Shown here piece by piece: positions 43,006 to 51,340 of a stretch of 64,000 bases of DNA. The notes beneath the pieces were generated by a model. It saw nothing but the letters and a program-made list of their open reading frames with translations. It was not told the DNA's origin and did no database searches. This stretch comes from Alphaproteobacteria bacterium. Its GTDB lineage: Bacteria; Pseudomonadota; Alphaproteobacteria; Rhizobiales; Xanthobacteraceae. Within the stretch, counting starts at the first letter, position 1. Each line of letters opens with the position of its first letter. The stretch lies in NCBI GenBank assembly GCA_005884765.1, contig VAZV01000141.1, forward strand, positions 18,401 to 82,400, read 5' to 3'. Both the position numbers and the translations under genes were made by a program.

Positions 43006-44262
43006 TCAGGCAAAACAGGCGGGAAAAATTATCTCTTGCCGAAGCCCTTTCGGCGAACGGTTCTGCAGCGTTAGTTTTCCGCCGTGACGTTCAACGATCT
43101 CCTTGGCAATCGCGAGGCCAAGGCCTGCACCGGCTGCATACTTGCGCCGCGCCGGATCGGCCCGGAAAAACGGTTCGAATACGCGCGACATACAATGGTC
43201 GGGGATGCCCGGACCTTCATCGTCGATCGTGATCAAAGCGGTGCACTTGTTTTCCAGACCTACGGTGACAAAAGCGCCACCGCCATGCGTGGCCGCATTG
43301 ATAACGAGATTTCTAACGGCCCGCGTCAGCGCCAAGGGAGCCGACGAAATTGTCACCGCCTCCGTTTTCAAGATCGTTACAGGCGCCTTCATCGATGCGA
43401 GATCCCTGCAGATTTCGCTGATGATCTCATCGACCCGCAGCAACTGGCTTCTTTCCCGTTGGGTTTCTTCGGACACAAGCTGGATTGCGCTATCGGCTAT
43501 GTGGTCAAGTTCCTCAAGGTCGTTCAGCCACATTGACCGATCCTCCTCGTCGTCGAGGAACTCCGCCCGAAGCCGCATCCTGGTCAGCGGCGTACGCAGA
43601 TCGTGCCCCGCCGCCGCAACGAGTCGCATGCGGCTTTCGGCGGCGTTCTTCAGCTTGTCTGTCATGGTATTGAGCGCGTGCGCCGTCGCCCTCAGTTCGG
43701 CCGGTCCGCTTTCCGGCAATCGCGGAAGGACACCGTCCGTATCGATCGTTGCCGCCACTCGTTCCAGAACCGCGAGGTGGCGTGTGATGCGGTGGGCAAA
43801 CCATAGCGCCACACCGACCGTTCCGATCGTGACCAGCAAAAACCACCCGGTAAGAGACAACAGAATTTCTTCCCTGTGATGAAGATTCCTCAGCGGAATT
43901 GTGAGCCAGCCCGATTTGAAATTGATCGACGCCACTGGATGAGTGATCTCAGCGGGTTGCGTTACGACAATTTCGAGGTCGGACCCGGTGCGCCGCAATT
44001 GAGATTGCAACAGGTTCGTCAATTCCGGGCGCGGATCGCCCGCTGCGGGGCGCGATACCAGATGCGCGCCCCTATTCCCTTGGTCATCACCTAACAGAGG
44101 TGCGATCAGCAAGATCTCCTCGGAAACCAACTCGGCGTAGTCTCTCTCTTCCTTTTGTATGTGCCCCTTCCGCATCCAAAATAATGTCGCGGTCGCCATT
44201 ACCACGACGCAAATGATCGACAAGACGAGCGTAACGACAATGCGAGCCCTCAAAGAAGTCAT
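43006..44262 (-). CDS. EnvZ-like membrane sensor histidine kinase
   Basis: 418 residues: helix 1 (~8-29), ~105-residue periplasmic domain, helix 2 (~133-155), HAMP, HisKA with His220 (AAAGHDLRTPLTRMR) and HATPase (NLVINAATHG, DEGPGIP, GAGLGLAIAKEI). Partner of the OmpR-like regulator, whose gene overlaps it by 4 bases. The signal is unknown. Divergent genes for an outer-membrane OmpV protein and a lipoprotein suggest an envelope signal; that is inference. Confidence 0.93.
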   Translation of the reverse strand: MTSLRARIVVTLVLSIICVVVMATATLFWMRKGHIQKEERDYAELVSEEILLIAPLLGDDQGNRGAHLVSRPAAGDPRPELTNLLQSQLRRTGSDLEIVVTQPAEITHPVASINFKSGWLTIPLRNLHHREEILLSLTGWFLLVTIGTVGVALWFAHRITRHLAVLERVAATIDTDGVLPRLPESGPAELRATAHALNTMTDKLKNAAESRMRLVAAAGHDLRTPLTRMRLRAEFLDDEEDRSMWLNDLEELDHIADSAIQLVSEETQRERSQLLRVDEIISEICRDLASMKAPVTILKTEAVTISSAPLALTRAVRNLVINAATHGGGAFVTVGLENKCTALITIDDEGPGIPDHCMSRVFEPFFRADPARRKYAAGAGLGLAIAKEIVERHGGKLTLQNRSPKGLRQEIIFPACFA

Positions 44263-44981
44263 GCGCTGGCCCCAATCTTCTCCACATGGGCGGTAAATAC
44301 GTAGCCTCCGTTTCGCACAGTCTTGATCAGCTGGAATTTATTGTCGCCGAGCTTTCGGCGAATTCGGCTGAGCAGCACGTCGACGGAGCGATCGAAGACA
44401 TCGCCATCGCCGCGGTTGGTCGCGTCCAAGAGATATTCGCGCGAGAGCGTCCGTCCCGACCTCGCCACCAATGTATGCAGGAGATCGAATTCGGCCGACG
44501 TCAGGTCTAATAGCCCACCGCCCGAGTTAAGAACGCGCCGCAAACCTGGTTGTAGCTTGAAGCCCTCGAAACGGTATTCCTGGGAAGGATGCGCAATCTG
44601 ACCTGCTTCATTTTGCCGACGAAGCACCGCACGAATGCGGGCTGCAAGTTCTCGCGGATTAAACGGCTTACCGAGGTAATCATCGGCTCCGATTTCAAGC
44701 CCGATGATTCGGTCAACGTCCTCTTTCAAGGCAGTAAGAAGAATAATCGGAATATGCGAGTTCTCGGCGCGCATGTCCCGACAGACTTCCAGGCCTGACC
44801 CATCCGGCAACATAACATCGAGCACGATCAATTTGATGTCGTTCGACTCCAGCGCGGCGTTAAGGGTGCGCTTGTCTGAAGCCAGCGTCACTCGAAATCC
44901 CTGCTCGGCCAGATACCGGCCAAGCAGCTTTCGAATCTGAAGGTCATCATCGACAACCAGAATGTGCGATTCGACGTGCAC
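44259..44981 (-). CDS. OmpR-family response regulator
   Basis: 240 residues: receiver with DDD at 11-13, phospho-acceptor Asp55 (LIVLDVMLPDGSG) and Lys in YLGKPFNPREL, then a winged-helix domain (LTSAEFDLLHTL, LSREYLLDAT, SVDVLLSRIRRKLGD, VRNGGYVF). First gene of the pair, with the kinase gene overlapping its end by ATGA. Divergent from the hydroxylase gene across a 440-base intergenic region. Confidence 0.94.
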   Translation of the reverse strand: MHVESHILVVDDDLQIRKLLGRYLAEQGFRVTLASDKRTLNAALESNDIKLIVLDVMLPDGSGLEVCRDMRAENSHIPIILLTALKEDVDRIIGLEIGADDYLGKPFNPRELAARIRAVLRRQNEAGQIAHPSQEYRFEGFKLQPGLRRVLNSGGGLLDLTSAEFDLLHTLVARSGRTLSREYLLDATNRGDGDVFDRSVDVLLSRIRRKLGDNKFQLIKTVRNGGYVFTAHVEKIGASA

Positions 44982-45420
44982 TCGTTACACCCTCATCGAA
45001 ACTGCCTCGGACCGAATAGAGCAATTGTCCATGGCTTTCAACGAGGGAGCAGTAAGATCGACCTTTCCAGCAACATTGAGACACATTGCAGCGGTGCCGG
45101 CGCAACGTTCGGACACGGATGGCCCTAATTTGGAGAATACCGGAGCGCTAAAGCCTCAACACTTCGGACCATCCAGTGCTGCGCAAAGTGAGACGTCATG
45201 TCTGGTTTTACCGAAGGCCGAAAGCGCGTTCTCATCTGGGGTTTCGTCAAATTGCTTCTGACTGTGTGCGACCGACAAAACGACGCGCGCGCGGCGATTT
45301 CATTGGATCAACCGCTCACATTATCTGTGACGCAGGTTTCCCGCGAAGCGGCGAACAACCATTTGCACTGAACTACATAAAAGCAGGTTCTGGAACCAGG
45401 CACGGTGTCTGGTGCCTTCG
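44982..45420. other. Long divergent intergenic region
   Basis: About 440 bases between the OmpR-like regulator and the membrane hydroxylase gene. It is less GC-rich than its surroundings. The 99-codon open frame from 44962 in it overlaps the regulator start and has no recognisable protein character. Promoters for both directions are expected here, but I see no repeat, terminator or operator that I can defend. Confidence 0.4.
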
Positions 45421-45888
45421 ATGACCGTGGTCATTTATTTGGGCGAGGTCATTTTCGCGATCGCACTTGCAATCATGCTGCTGGCTGCCTCAACCCTTGA
45501 GTTTTCGATCGCCATTTTTCTGTTCTGTTGCGGCTTCGTGGCATGGACCTTGGCCGAGTACATTACTCATCGCTTTGTGTTGCATGCCATTACCCCGGTA
45601 CAGCACGGGATTCATCACGCCCGCCCGCGAGACGCCGTCGACAAGATCTTCTGGCAAATATGGCTCGCTTTCGCCGTCGTCTACCTGACGATGGGAGGCT
45701 CCGTTCTGGCCGGCGTTCTCGCCGCCTACGCCTGGTATTTATCTATCCATTATTGTGCCCACCACAATCCCGCAATTCTCCCGGCTTCCTTGGTGAAGCA
45801 TCACCTCGACCATCACAGGTTTGCAAGCCGAAACTACGGTGTAACGACGAAGGTCTGGGATCGTGCGTTCGGAACGATGGTCCGATAA
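45421..45888 (+). CDS. Membrane fatty-acid hydroxylase/sterol desaturase superfamily protein
   Basis: 155-residue integral membrane protein with three to four helices and the di-iron histidine boxes HRFVLH, HGIHH, HYCAHH and HHLDHHR. Shorter than most family members but all boxes are present. It probably hydroxylates a lipid or carotenoid-like substrate in the inner membrane. ATG 45421 used; GTG 45412 is in frame. Likely the first gene of an envelope-related set. Confidence 0.88.
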   Translation: MTVVIYLGEVIFAIALAIMLLAASTLEFSIAIFLFCCGFVAWTLAEYITHRFVLHAITPVQHGIHHARPRDAVDKIFWQIWLAFAVVYLTMGGSVLAGVLAAYAWYLSIHYCAHHNPAILPASLVKHHLDHHRFASRNYGVTTKVWDRAFGTMVR

Positions 45889-46021
45889 AGCTCGCAGCGC
45901 CGACCGATGAATGGAGCGGATTGGGCAACGTTCGGAAACATAGGGCGAGGCTCGGAACAAGCTTCGGTCGCAAACGATCGGCACCAACGAGCATAATCTA
46001 GCTCCGTTGCCGGTAAGTGAG

Positions 46022-46906
46022 ATGCGCGAGACAGTCCTTCCAGCCAACGACGCTCCTCGGCAAAGGCAACATTATCTTCTCCGCATCGCTTTTACGGCGC
46101 TGATGCTCGCGCCGTCCGTTGCAGCGGCGGAGCCGCTGGTCACGTTGCCGGCTCCGCTGTTTGAATTGCCCATTCTGCCACCGGTGTCCGGCACCTGGAC
46201 AGTCATGGTCGGCGTCGGAGGCGCATACACACCGGATTTCGAAGGCGCCAAACGGAGCATGCTCAGCCCGGTCCCGATTTTTTCCATCCGTCGTGCCGGC
46301 TCCACGGAGCAGTTTCGCGGGCCGCGCGATAGCGCGAGCATCGCGCTGATCGACTTCGGCGACCTTCGTGCCGGCCCCGCCGGTAAGTTCGTATCCTCAC
46401 GAAAGGCCAACAGCTATTCCGAGCTGAACGGCCTCGGCGACGTGAGCACCACGGTCGAACTCGGCGGCTTCGTCGAATACTATCCGGTCGACTGGTTCCG
46501 CACGCGCGGCGAACTGCGCCAGGGCATTGGAGGCCACCACGGCGTAGTCGCCGACTTGTCGGCGGATTTCATCGTGCCGGTGATTCAGCGGTTCACCGTC
46601 TCGGCCGGCCCACGCTTCACTTTGGAAAGCACCAAGGCGACCTCACCCTATTTTGGCATCGATGCCGTGCAAGCGATGGCGACGGGGCTACCGATGTTCG
46701 ACGCCAAGGGCGGGGCGCATTCGGTCGGCGCTGGCGCCCAGGTGTCCTACCGGATCGATCCGCAATGGGAAGTTCATTCCTATGTCGAGTACGAGCGCTT
46801 GCTTGGCGATGCCGCGAAAAGCCCTCTCGTGGCGCTTCGAGGCTCGCCGAACCAAACCACCTTCGGCATCGGCGCCTCCTATTCCTTCGACATCAAAATA
46901 CGATAG
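46022..46906 (+). CDS. MipA/OmpV-family outer-membrane protein
   Basis: 294 residues: signal peptide (LLRIAFTALMLAPSVAA, cleavage near AAA-EP) followed by alternating beta strands and a C-terminal strand ending in an aromatic-rich segment (FGIGASYSFDIKIR). GGAYTPDFEGAKRSML is the family's opening motif. A 12-stranded-type scaffold or porin-like role is expected. ATG 46022 follows TAAGTGAG. Confidence 0.9.
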   Translation: MRETVLPANDAPRQRQHYLLRIAFTALMLAPSVAAAEPLVTLPAPLFELPILPPVSGTWTVMVGVGGAYTPDFEGAKRSMLSPVPIFSIRRAGSTEQFRGPRDSASIALIDFGDLRAGPAGKFVSSRKANSYSELNGLGDVSTTVELGGFVEYYPVDWFRTRGELRQGIGGHHGVVADLSADFIVPVIQRFTVSAGPRFTLESTKATSPYFGIDAVQAMATGLPMFDAKGGAHSVGAGAQVSYRIDPQWEVHSYVEYERLLGDAAKSPLVALRGSPNQTTFGIGASYSFDIKIR

Positions 46907-46926
46907 GCAAACAGGATAGCAACGCC

Positions 46927-47688
46927 ATGCGCCGCAGCAGTCCATGCGCGAACTTCGCGACGGTTGTTGTTGTTGCTGTCAGCGTCGGCGCCTGCGCGAT
47001 GTTTGAAACCCGCGAGACCAAACTGCAGGCGGTCAAGACCGTCGGCATCATCTCGGCGGTCGGCGACGAGATGAATTTTGCTCGGATGGGACTGACCGGG
47101 TTCAACAACCGCAGTCAGAGCTTCCCGATCGGATCCTGGGGCCTTGACGACCTGATCGTGCAGCAAGCGACTGCCGCATTGAGCGGACGTTTCCAAGTGC
47201 AAGCAGTCAATTACCAGCGAGCCGCCTTTGCCGCAATCAAGGATTCGCCGGTCGCGCCCGTCAATCTCGTTCGGGGCGATCCGTTCAAGAACCTCGTTCA
47301 GACCGAAGTTTCTCCGCAAGGGCTCGACGCCTATATCGTCATCACCAAGGCGAAATCGAATTTTGGCAGCGGCGCCCGAAAGGTCGAAGGGATAGGCTTT
47401 ATCAGTTTCGGCACGCTGCTCGCGTCCTACAACGAAATCCATGCACTCTACGAAATCAGGGTGTTCGACGGAAAGACGTTCGAAATTATCGAAAAAATGA
47501 CCGCCCCGCCTTTGGACAATATCGCGACGGTCGGGCTCACTGGCCCCAGCCGGCTCGTCGACGAGAGCTTCTCGCCGAGCACCGGCGATCCCGTCCGAAA
47601 CGAGAATTTGCACGGCGCGATTACGGACCTGATCGCACGCAGCCTTTCGTCGACCCTGAGCGACATGCACCTCGCGGAGGTCCGCTAA
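46927..47688 (+). CDS. Putative lipoprotein of unknown function
   Basis: 253 residues with a lipoprotein-type signal (basic start, VVVVAVSVGAC with the lipobox Cys at about residue 23). The mature part begins FETRETKLQAVKTVGIISAVGD and has no domain I can name. ATG 46927 is 20 bases after the OmpV gene, so the two are probably cotranscribed and may work together at the outer membrane. Confidence 0.78.
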   Translation: MRRSSPCANFATVVVVAVSVGACAMFETRETKLQAVKTVGIISAVGDEMNFARMGLTGFNNRSQSFPIGSWGLDDLIVQQATAALSGRFQVQAVNYQRAAFAAIKDSPVAPVNLVRGDPFKNLVQTEVSPQGLDAYIVITKAKSNFGSGARKVEGIGFISFGTLLASYNEIHALYEIRVFDGKTFEIIEKMTAPPLDNIATVGLTGPSRLVDESFSPSTGDPVRNENLHGAITDLIARSLSSTLSDMHLAEVR

Positions 47689-47805
47689 TCGGAAGCGATA
47701 GCCATCTGGCAAATGCGGAGCCAACCGACTGTTCTCAAAATAGTCGGATTTTTTGGCGAAATGCGCGCGGCGCAGACGACAATCGCGCCGGTGAGGACAA
47801 CATCA

Positions 47806-48303
47806 ATGTTTCGGAACAAGGCAGTCAATCATTACGTACTGCAAGGATTACTCTTGACGGCAATTCTTGCCACGGCTCCGGCGCGCGCCGAGCAGAACTT
47901 CGAGAACGTGGCTGGTTCATGGTCGGGCGGCGGTTTGATGAAGCCCTCGGATGGGCCGCGCGAACGTGTCAGGTGCAAGGTTGACTATGTCGTCAAGAAC
48001 GAGGGTCAGTCCGTGAAAATGAATGTGCGCTGCGCCAGCGATGCCTACAAAATGGATTTGAACGCCAACATCGATGAAAGCGGGACCACGCTGTCGGGCA
48101 ACTGGTTTGAAAGTCAGTATCGTCAGGGCGGCAACGTTTCGGGGCAAAACGTCAACGGCGTTATCGAAGCGAAGGTCGAGAGCGACACCATCACAGCCTT
48201 GCTGACCGTGCAAACCAAAGGCAATCGTCAAACGTTCGTGATGGATTCACCGGGGGCCTGGATCTCCCACGTTTCAATCGACCTTGTCCGAGACGCCCGA
48301 TGA
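47806..48303 (+). CDS. Secreted protein of unknown function
   Basis: 165 residues with a signal peptide (YVLQGLLLTAILATAP, cleavage after ARA). The mature part is rich in beta-strand patterns (WSGGGLMKPSDGPRERVRC, SGTTLSGNWFESQY) and has two cysteines that could form a disulfide. ATG 47806 has GAGGA upstream. It resembles short periplasmic proteins with a lipocalin-like repeat pattern, but I assign no function. Confidence 0.75.
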   Translation: MFRNKAVNHYVLQGLLLTAILATAPARAEQNFENVAGSWSGGGLMKPSDGPRERVRCKVDYVVKNEGQSVKMNVRCASDAYKMDLNANIDESGTTLSGNWFESQYRQGGNVSGQNVNGVIEAKVESDTITALLTVQTKGNRQTFVMDSPGAWISHVSIDLVRDAR

Positions 48304-48361
48304 ACGTGCTGCGCTGGCTGCTATTAGGTGCGTCAGCGCGTTCGCTGGATCGACGAGAGAG

Positions 48362-49636
48362 TCACGCGAACTTCGGCTGCACCGCTTCCTGGCCCAAGAG
48401 ACGTGCGCGCTCGGTGTTGGGCCACAGCAGCGCCAGCCCGAGCAGGCCGGACGCGACCATGATCACGGCATTGATGGTGAAGCCGGTCATATAGCCATCG
48501 AAGATCGTCGCCGCGTGCTGGATGACGCTGCCCATTACCGCCGGCGCCAAAATACCCGCCAGCGTGTAGATCGCGCCGTAGATCGCAATCACGGCGCCGC
48601 GCTGCGATACCGGGGTGAACTCTCCGATCATGGGCGCACAGACCACGTAAATCGATCCGCAAAGCCCCGACCCGACCACCAGAAGTGCGATCTGCAGCCC
48701 CCCGACGCCAATGTGCGGGAGAATGGCTATGATCAATCCACCGACAATCAGCGGCACCGAACCGACCACGCCGCGCGCGCCACGGGTGGAAACGCCGCGT
48801 GCCACCAGCACCTGCGAAATCCAGCCCGTGAGCAGCACGACAATGGCGCCGAAAACCCATGGCAGGATCGAAATCCAACCCGCATCCTGCTGCGAAAAGC
48901 CAAGGCCGTTGATAATGAAGGGCGTGAACCAGGTCAGCCCCAGCGACAGCGCCCAATAGGCCCCGAACGTCGCGGCGCAGCAGCCCACAAACGTGCGCGA
49001 GGTCAGAAGCCGGAGATAGGGAATGCGGGGATCGGCCTTGGCCATTGCGACGGTCTGGACCAGCGGCCCCTCCTTGCCCAGGATCAGCCACGCCACGACC
49101 CACATCAGGCCAACGACACCAAGCGCACCGAATGCGTAGTGCCAGCTATAGTTAACGACCACCCAGTTCAGCGCCGGCACCGCGAGGATCACACCAAACG
49201 CCGACCCCTGCGACAGAACCGCGGTGGGCAGGGTTCGCTTCTCGTCCGGAAACCATTTGTAGATCGCATGAACCGCTACGGAACCCGCCGGTCCCTCGCC
49301 GGCGCCGAGGATGATGCGGCAGACCAGAAGCGTCGTGAAGCCGACCGTGCCGACCATCGGAAACTGCGCCAGAGCCCATATCGCGGCCAGCGCCAGCAGC
49401 ACCCAGCGCGTGTCGATGCGGTTGACGATAAAGCCGACCACGATGGCCGAGATCGAGAACAGGAAGAAGAACGAGGAGCCAAGCAGGCCGAACTGCTCCG
49501 GCTCGAGCTTGAGTTCGGTCATGATCGGCACGCCGGCAAGACCGACCACGATCTTGTCGGCGAAATTCACCAGCATGAACAAAAACAGGAGAAACGTGAT
49601 TCTCCAGGCGCCTTTGGGCGCCGGTTGCCTGCTCAT
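48362..49636 (-). CDS. MFS transporter, ACS-like family
   Basis: 424-residue carrier with 12 helices. FADKIVVGLAGVPIMTELKLEP in helix 1, and GAGEGPAGSVAVHAIYKWFPDEKRT after helix 4, are typical of the anion:cation symporter family (hexuronates, tartrate, phthalate, 4-hydroxybenzoate-like acids). ATG 49636 is used; the longer frame to 49801 lacks family sequence. Divergent from a methyltransferase gene. Confidence 0.9.
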   Translation of the reverse strand: MSRQPAPKGAWRITFLLFLFMLVNFADKIVVGLAGVPIMTELKLEPEQFGLLGSSFFFLFSISAIVVGFIVNRIDTRWVLLALAAIWALAQFPMVGTVGFTTLLVCRIILGAGEGPAGSVAVHAIYKWFPDEKRTLPTAVLSQGSAFGVILAVPALNWVVVNYSWHYAFGALGVVGLMWVVAWLILGKEGPLVQTVAMAKADPRIPYLRLLTSRTFVGCCAATFGAYWALSLGLTWFTPFIINGLGFSQQDAGWISILPWVFGAIVVLLTGWISQVLVARGVSTRGARGVVGSVPLIVGGLIIAILPHIGVGGLQIALLVVGSGLCGSIYVVCAPMIGEFTPVSQRGAVIAIYGAIYTLAGILAPAVMGSVIQHAATIFDGYMTGFTINAVIMVASGLLGLALLWPNTERARLLGQEAVQPKFA

Positions 49637-49739
49637 GATCTTCCCCCGTCTTTCGCTCGCCAATCCCGTAGGTCGGTTTAGACCGATGCTAGCCATGGGT
49701 CCCCTCGCGGCGCAACTGGACATTTTGACCGCACGGGTG

Positions 49740-49818
49740 CGTTGCAACGTAATTTTCACCGCAAAGTTGCGGCCTGACGTCGCTTCGAAGCCACACCACA
49801 ACCGGCGTGATCGATCAC
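49740..49818. promoter_or_regulatory. Palindromes in the MFS/methyltransferase divergent region
   Basis: Two perfect palindromes: CGTTGCAACG at 49740-49749 and GTGATCGATCAC at 49807-49818. Both lie within the 260-base divergent space and could be operators. No regulator gene is adjacent, so assignment is weak. Confidence 0.3.
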
Positions 49819-49896
49819 GATCACGTCGTCACATCAATGAGACGGTGATCCGCCACCACGGCCTTGATATGTTGCTCAAAACAAGAGGGAGTTCTT

Positions 49897-50646
49897 ATGG
49901 TCAAGCGGGTCTTTTTCGGCGCCGTTGGCGTGTTCATCGTATCAATACTAGCCGCGCCTGCGCTCGCGCAAGGTGACAAGGCGCCCGACTATGAAGCGAT
50001 CGTCACTGCTCCCGACCGCAGCGACGCCGACCGCCAAACCGATCAGCGACGGCAGCCGGCAAAAATGCTGGCTTTCAGCGGCGTAAAGACCGGCATGAAG
50101 GTGCTCGATATGGGAGCCGGCGCGGGCTACAGCACCGAACTGCTGGCGCGCGCAGTTGGCGCCCAGGGCAGCGTGTATGCGCAGGAATCGGCCGCGGTGA
50201 TGGAGCGGGTAAAGGACAAATTCGACATCCGCGCGCAGAACCAGGTCATGAAAAACGTCGTGCATCTTGTCCGCGATTACGACGATCCGATCCCGCCCGA
50301 TGTCGCAGCCCTCGACATGATCACGTTCTTCTTTGCCTATCACGACACGACCTACATGCCGGTCGATCGCGCCAAGATGAACCTCAAGATGTTCGCAGCC
50401 TTGAAGCCCGGCGGCTTTCTCATTATCGCCGACCATTCGGCAAAACCGGGCGACGGCACCGGTGTCGGCAAAACGCTGCATCGGATCGAGGAAAGCGCGC
50501 TGCGCCAGGAGATCGAAGCCGCCGGTTTCAAGCTCGCTGCCGAAGGCGATTTCCTGCGCCATCCGGAAGACCCGCGCGATGCGGCGGTGTTCCGTCCGGC
50601 CGTGCCAGTCGATGAATTCGTGCTGAAATATCAAAAGCCGATGTGA
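49897..50646 (+). CDS. SAM-dependent methyltransferase-like protein with signal peptide
   Basis: 249 residues. A clear signal peptide (VKRVFFGAVGVFIVSILA, cleavage after ALAQ) is followed by a Rossmann methyltransferase fold with motif I VLDMGAGAGYSTELLAR and post-motif LKPGGFLIIADHSA, as in COG4798-type predicted methyltransferases. AGAGGGAG precedes ATG 49897. Export of a SAM-using enzyme is odd because SAM is cytoplasmic; this may be a binding protein derived from the fold. An ABC transporter gene starts 20 bases downstream. Confidence 0.85.
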   Translation: MVKRVFFGAVGVFIVSILAAPALAQGDKAPDYEAIVTAPDRSDADRQTDQRRQPAKMLAFSGVKTGMKVLDMGAGAGYSTELLARAVGAQGSVYAQESAAVMERVKDKFDIRAQNQVMKNVVHLVRDYDDPIPPDVAALDMITFFFAYHDTTYMPVDRAKMNLKMFAALKPGGFLIIADHSAKPGDGTGVGKTLHRIEESALRQEIEAAGFKLAAEGDFLRHPEDPRDAAVFRPAVPVDEFVLKYQKPM

Positions 50647-50665
50647 AGGACTTGCAGCGCCCGGC

Positions 50666-51340
50666 ATGGCAGGCAACAACAATATCGTGCTGAGCGTCCG
50701 CAATCTGACCAAGACCTATCGCACGGCCGGCGAGCAAGTGAATGTGCTTCGCGGGGTCAATATCGACGTCGCCGCCGGCGAGCGCGTGGCGCTGTCGGGC
50801 GAATCCGGCAGCGGCAAGAGCACGCTCTTGCATCTGATCGCGGGGCTGGATGCCGCCGACGGTGGCGAGATCAGAATTGGCGATGCTCTCGTAACGAAGC
50901 TGCCGGATGCCGGCCGCGCAGCCCTGCGGCGGATCCGGATCGGTCTGGTGTTCCAGCAGTTCAACCTGGTCCCGAGCCTCGATGTTGAAGACAATCTGGC
51001 GTTCCAGTCGCGCATCGCCGGCCGTCACGATGCGGCCTGGCAAGCCGAGCTGATCGATCGGCTCGGGCTTGGCGCCTTGCTCAAACGCTATCCCGAGCAA
51101 TTGTCCGGCGGGCAGCAGCAGCGAGTTGCGATCGGACGCGCGCTCGCGGCAAGACCGCTACTGCTGCTCGCCGATGAGCCGACCGGCAACCTCGACGAGG
51201 CAACCGCGGATGATGTACTCGCACTGACGCGCGATCTGGTGGCTCACACGGGCTGCGGCTTTCTGATGGTTACCCACAGCACGCGGCTCGCCGCCACGCT
51301 GGATCGGCAGGTCACGCTGCACGCGGGGCTCGTCGCATGA
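50666..51340 (+). CDS. LolD/MacB-type ABC transporter ATPase
   Basis: 224-residue ATPase with Walker [11 protein letters not shown], signature [16 protein letters not shown] and Walker [12 protein letters not shown]. This subfamily couples to FtsX-like permeases that act on periplasmic substrates by mechanotransmission rather than import. The permease gene overlaps its end by ATGA. With the lipocalin gene downstream it forms an AttE-H-type set. Confidence 0.94.
   Translation: MAGNNNIVLSVRNLTKTYRTAGEQVNVLRGVNIDVAAGERVALSGESGSGKSTLLHLIAGLDAADGGEIRIGDALVTKLPDAGRAALRRIRIGLVFQQFNLVPSLDVEDNLAFQSRIAGRHDAAWQAELIDRLGLGALLKRYPEQLSGGQQQRVAIGRALAARPLLLLADEPTGNLDEATADDVLALTRDLVAHTGCGFLMVTHSTRLAATLDRQVTLHAGLVA

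Noticed and set aside
44962..45261. 99-codon open frame on + strand in the regulator/hydroxylase gap
   Set aside because: It starts inside the regulator gene on the opposite strand, lacks a ribosome-binding site and has no domain-like pattern.
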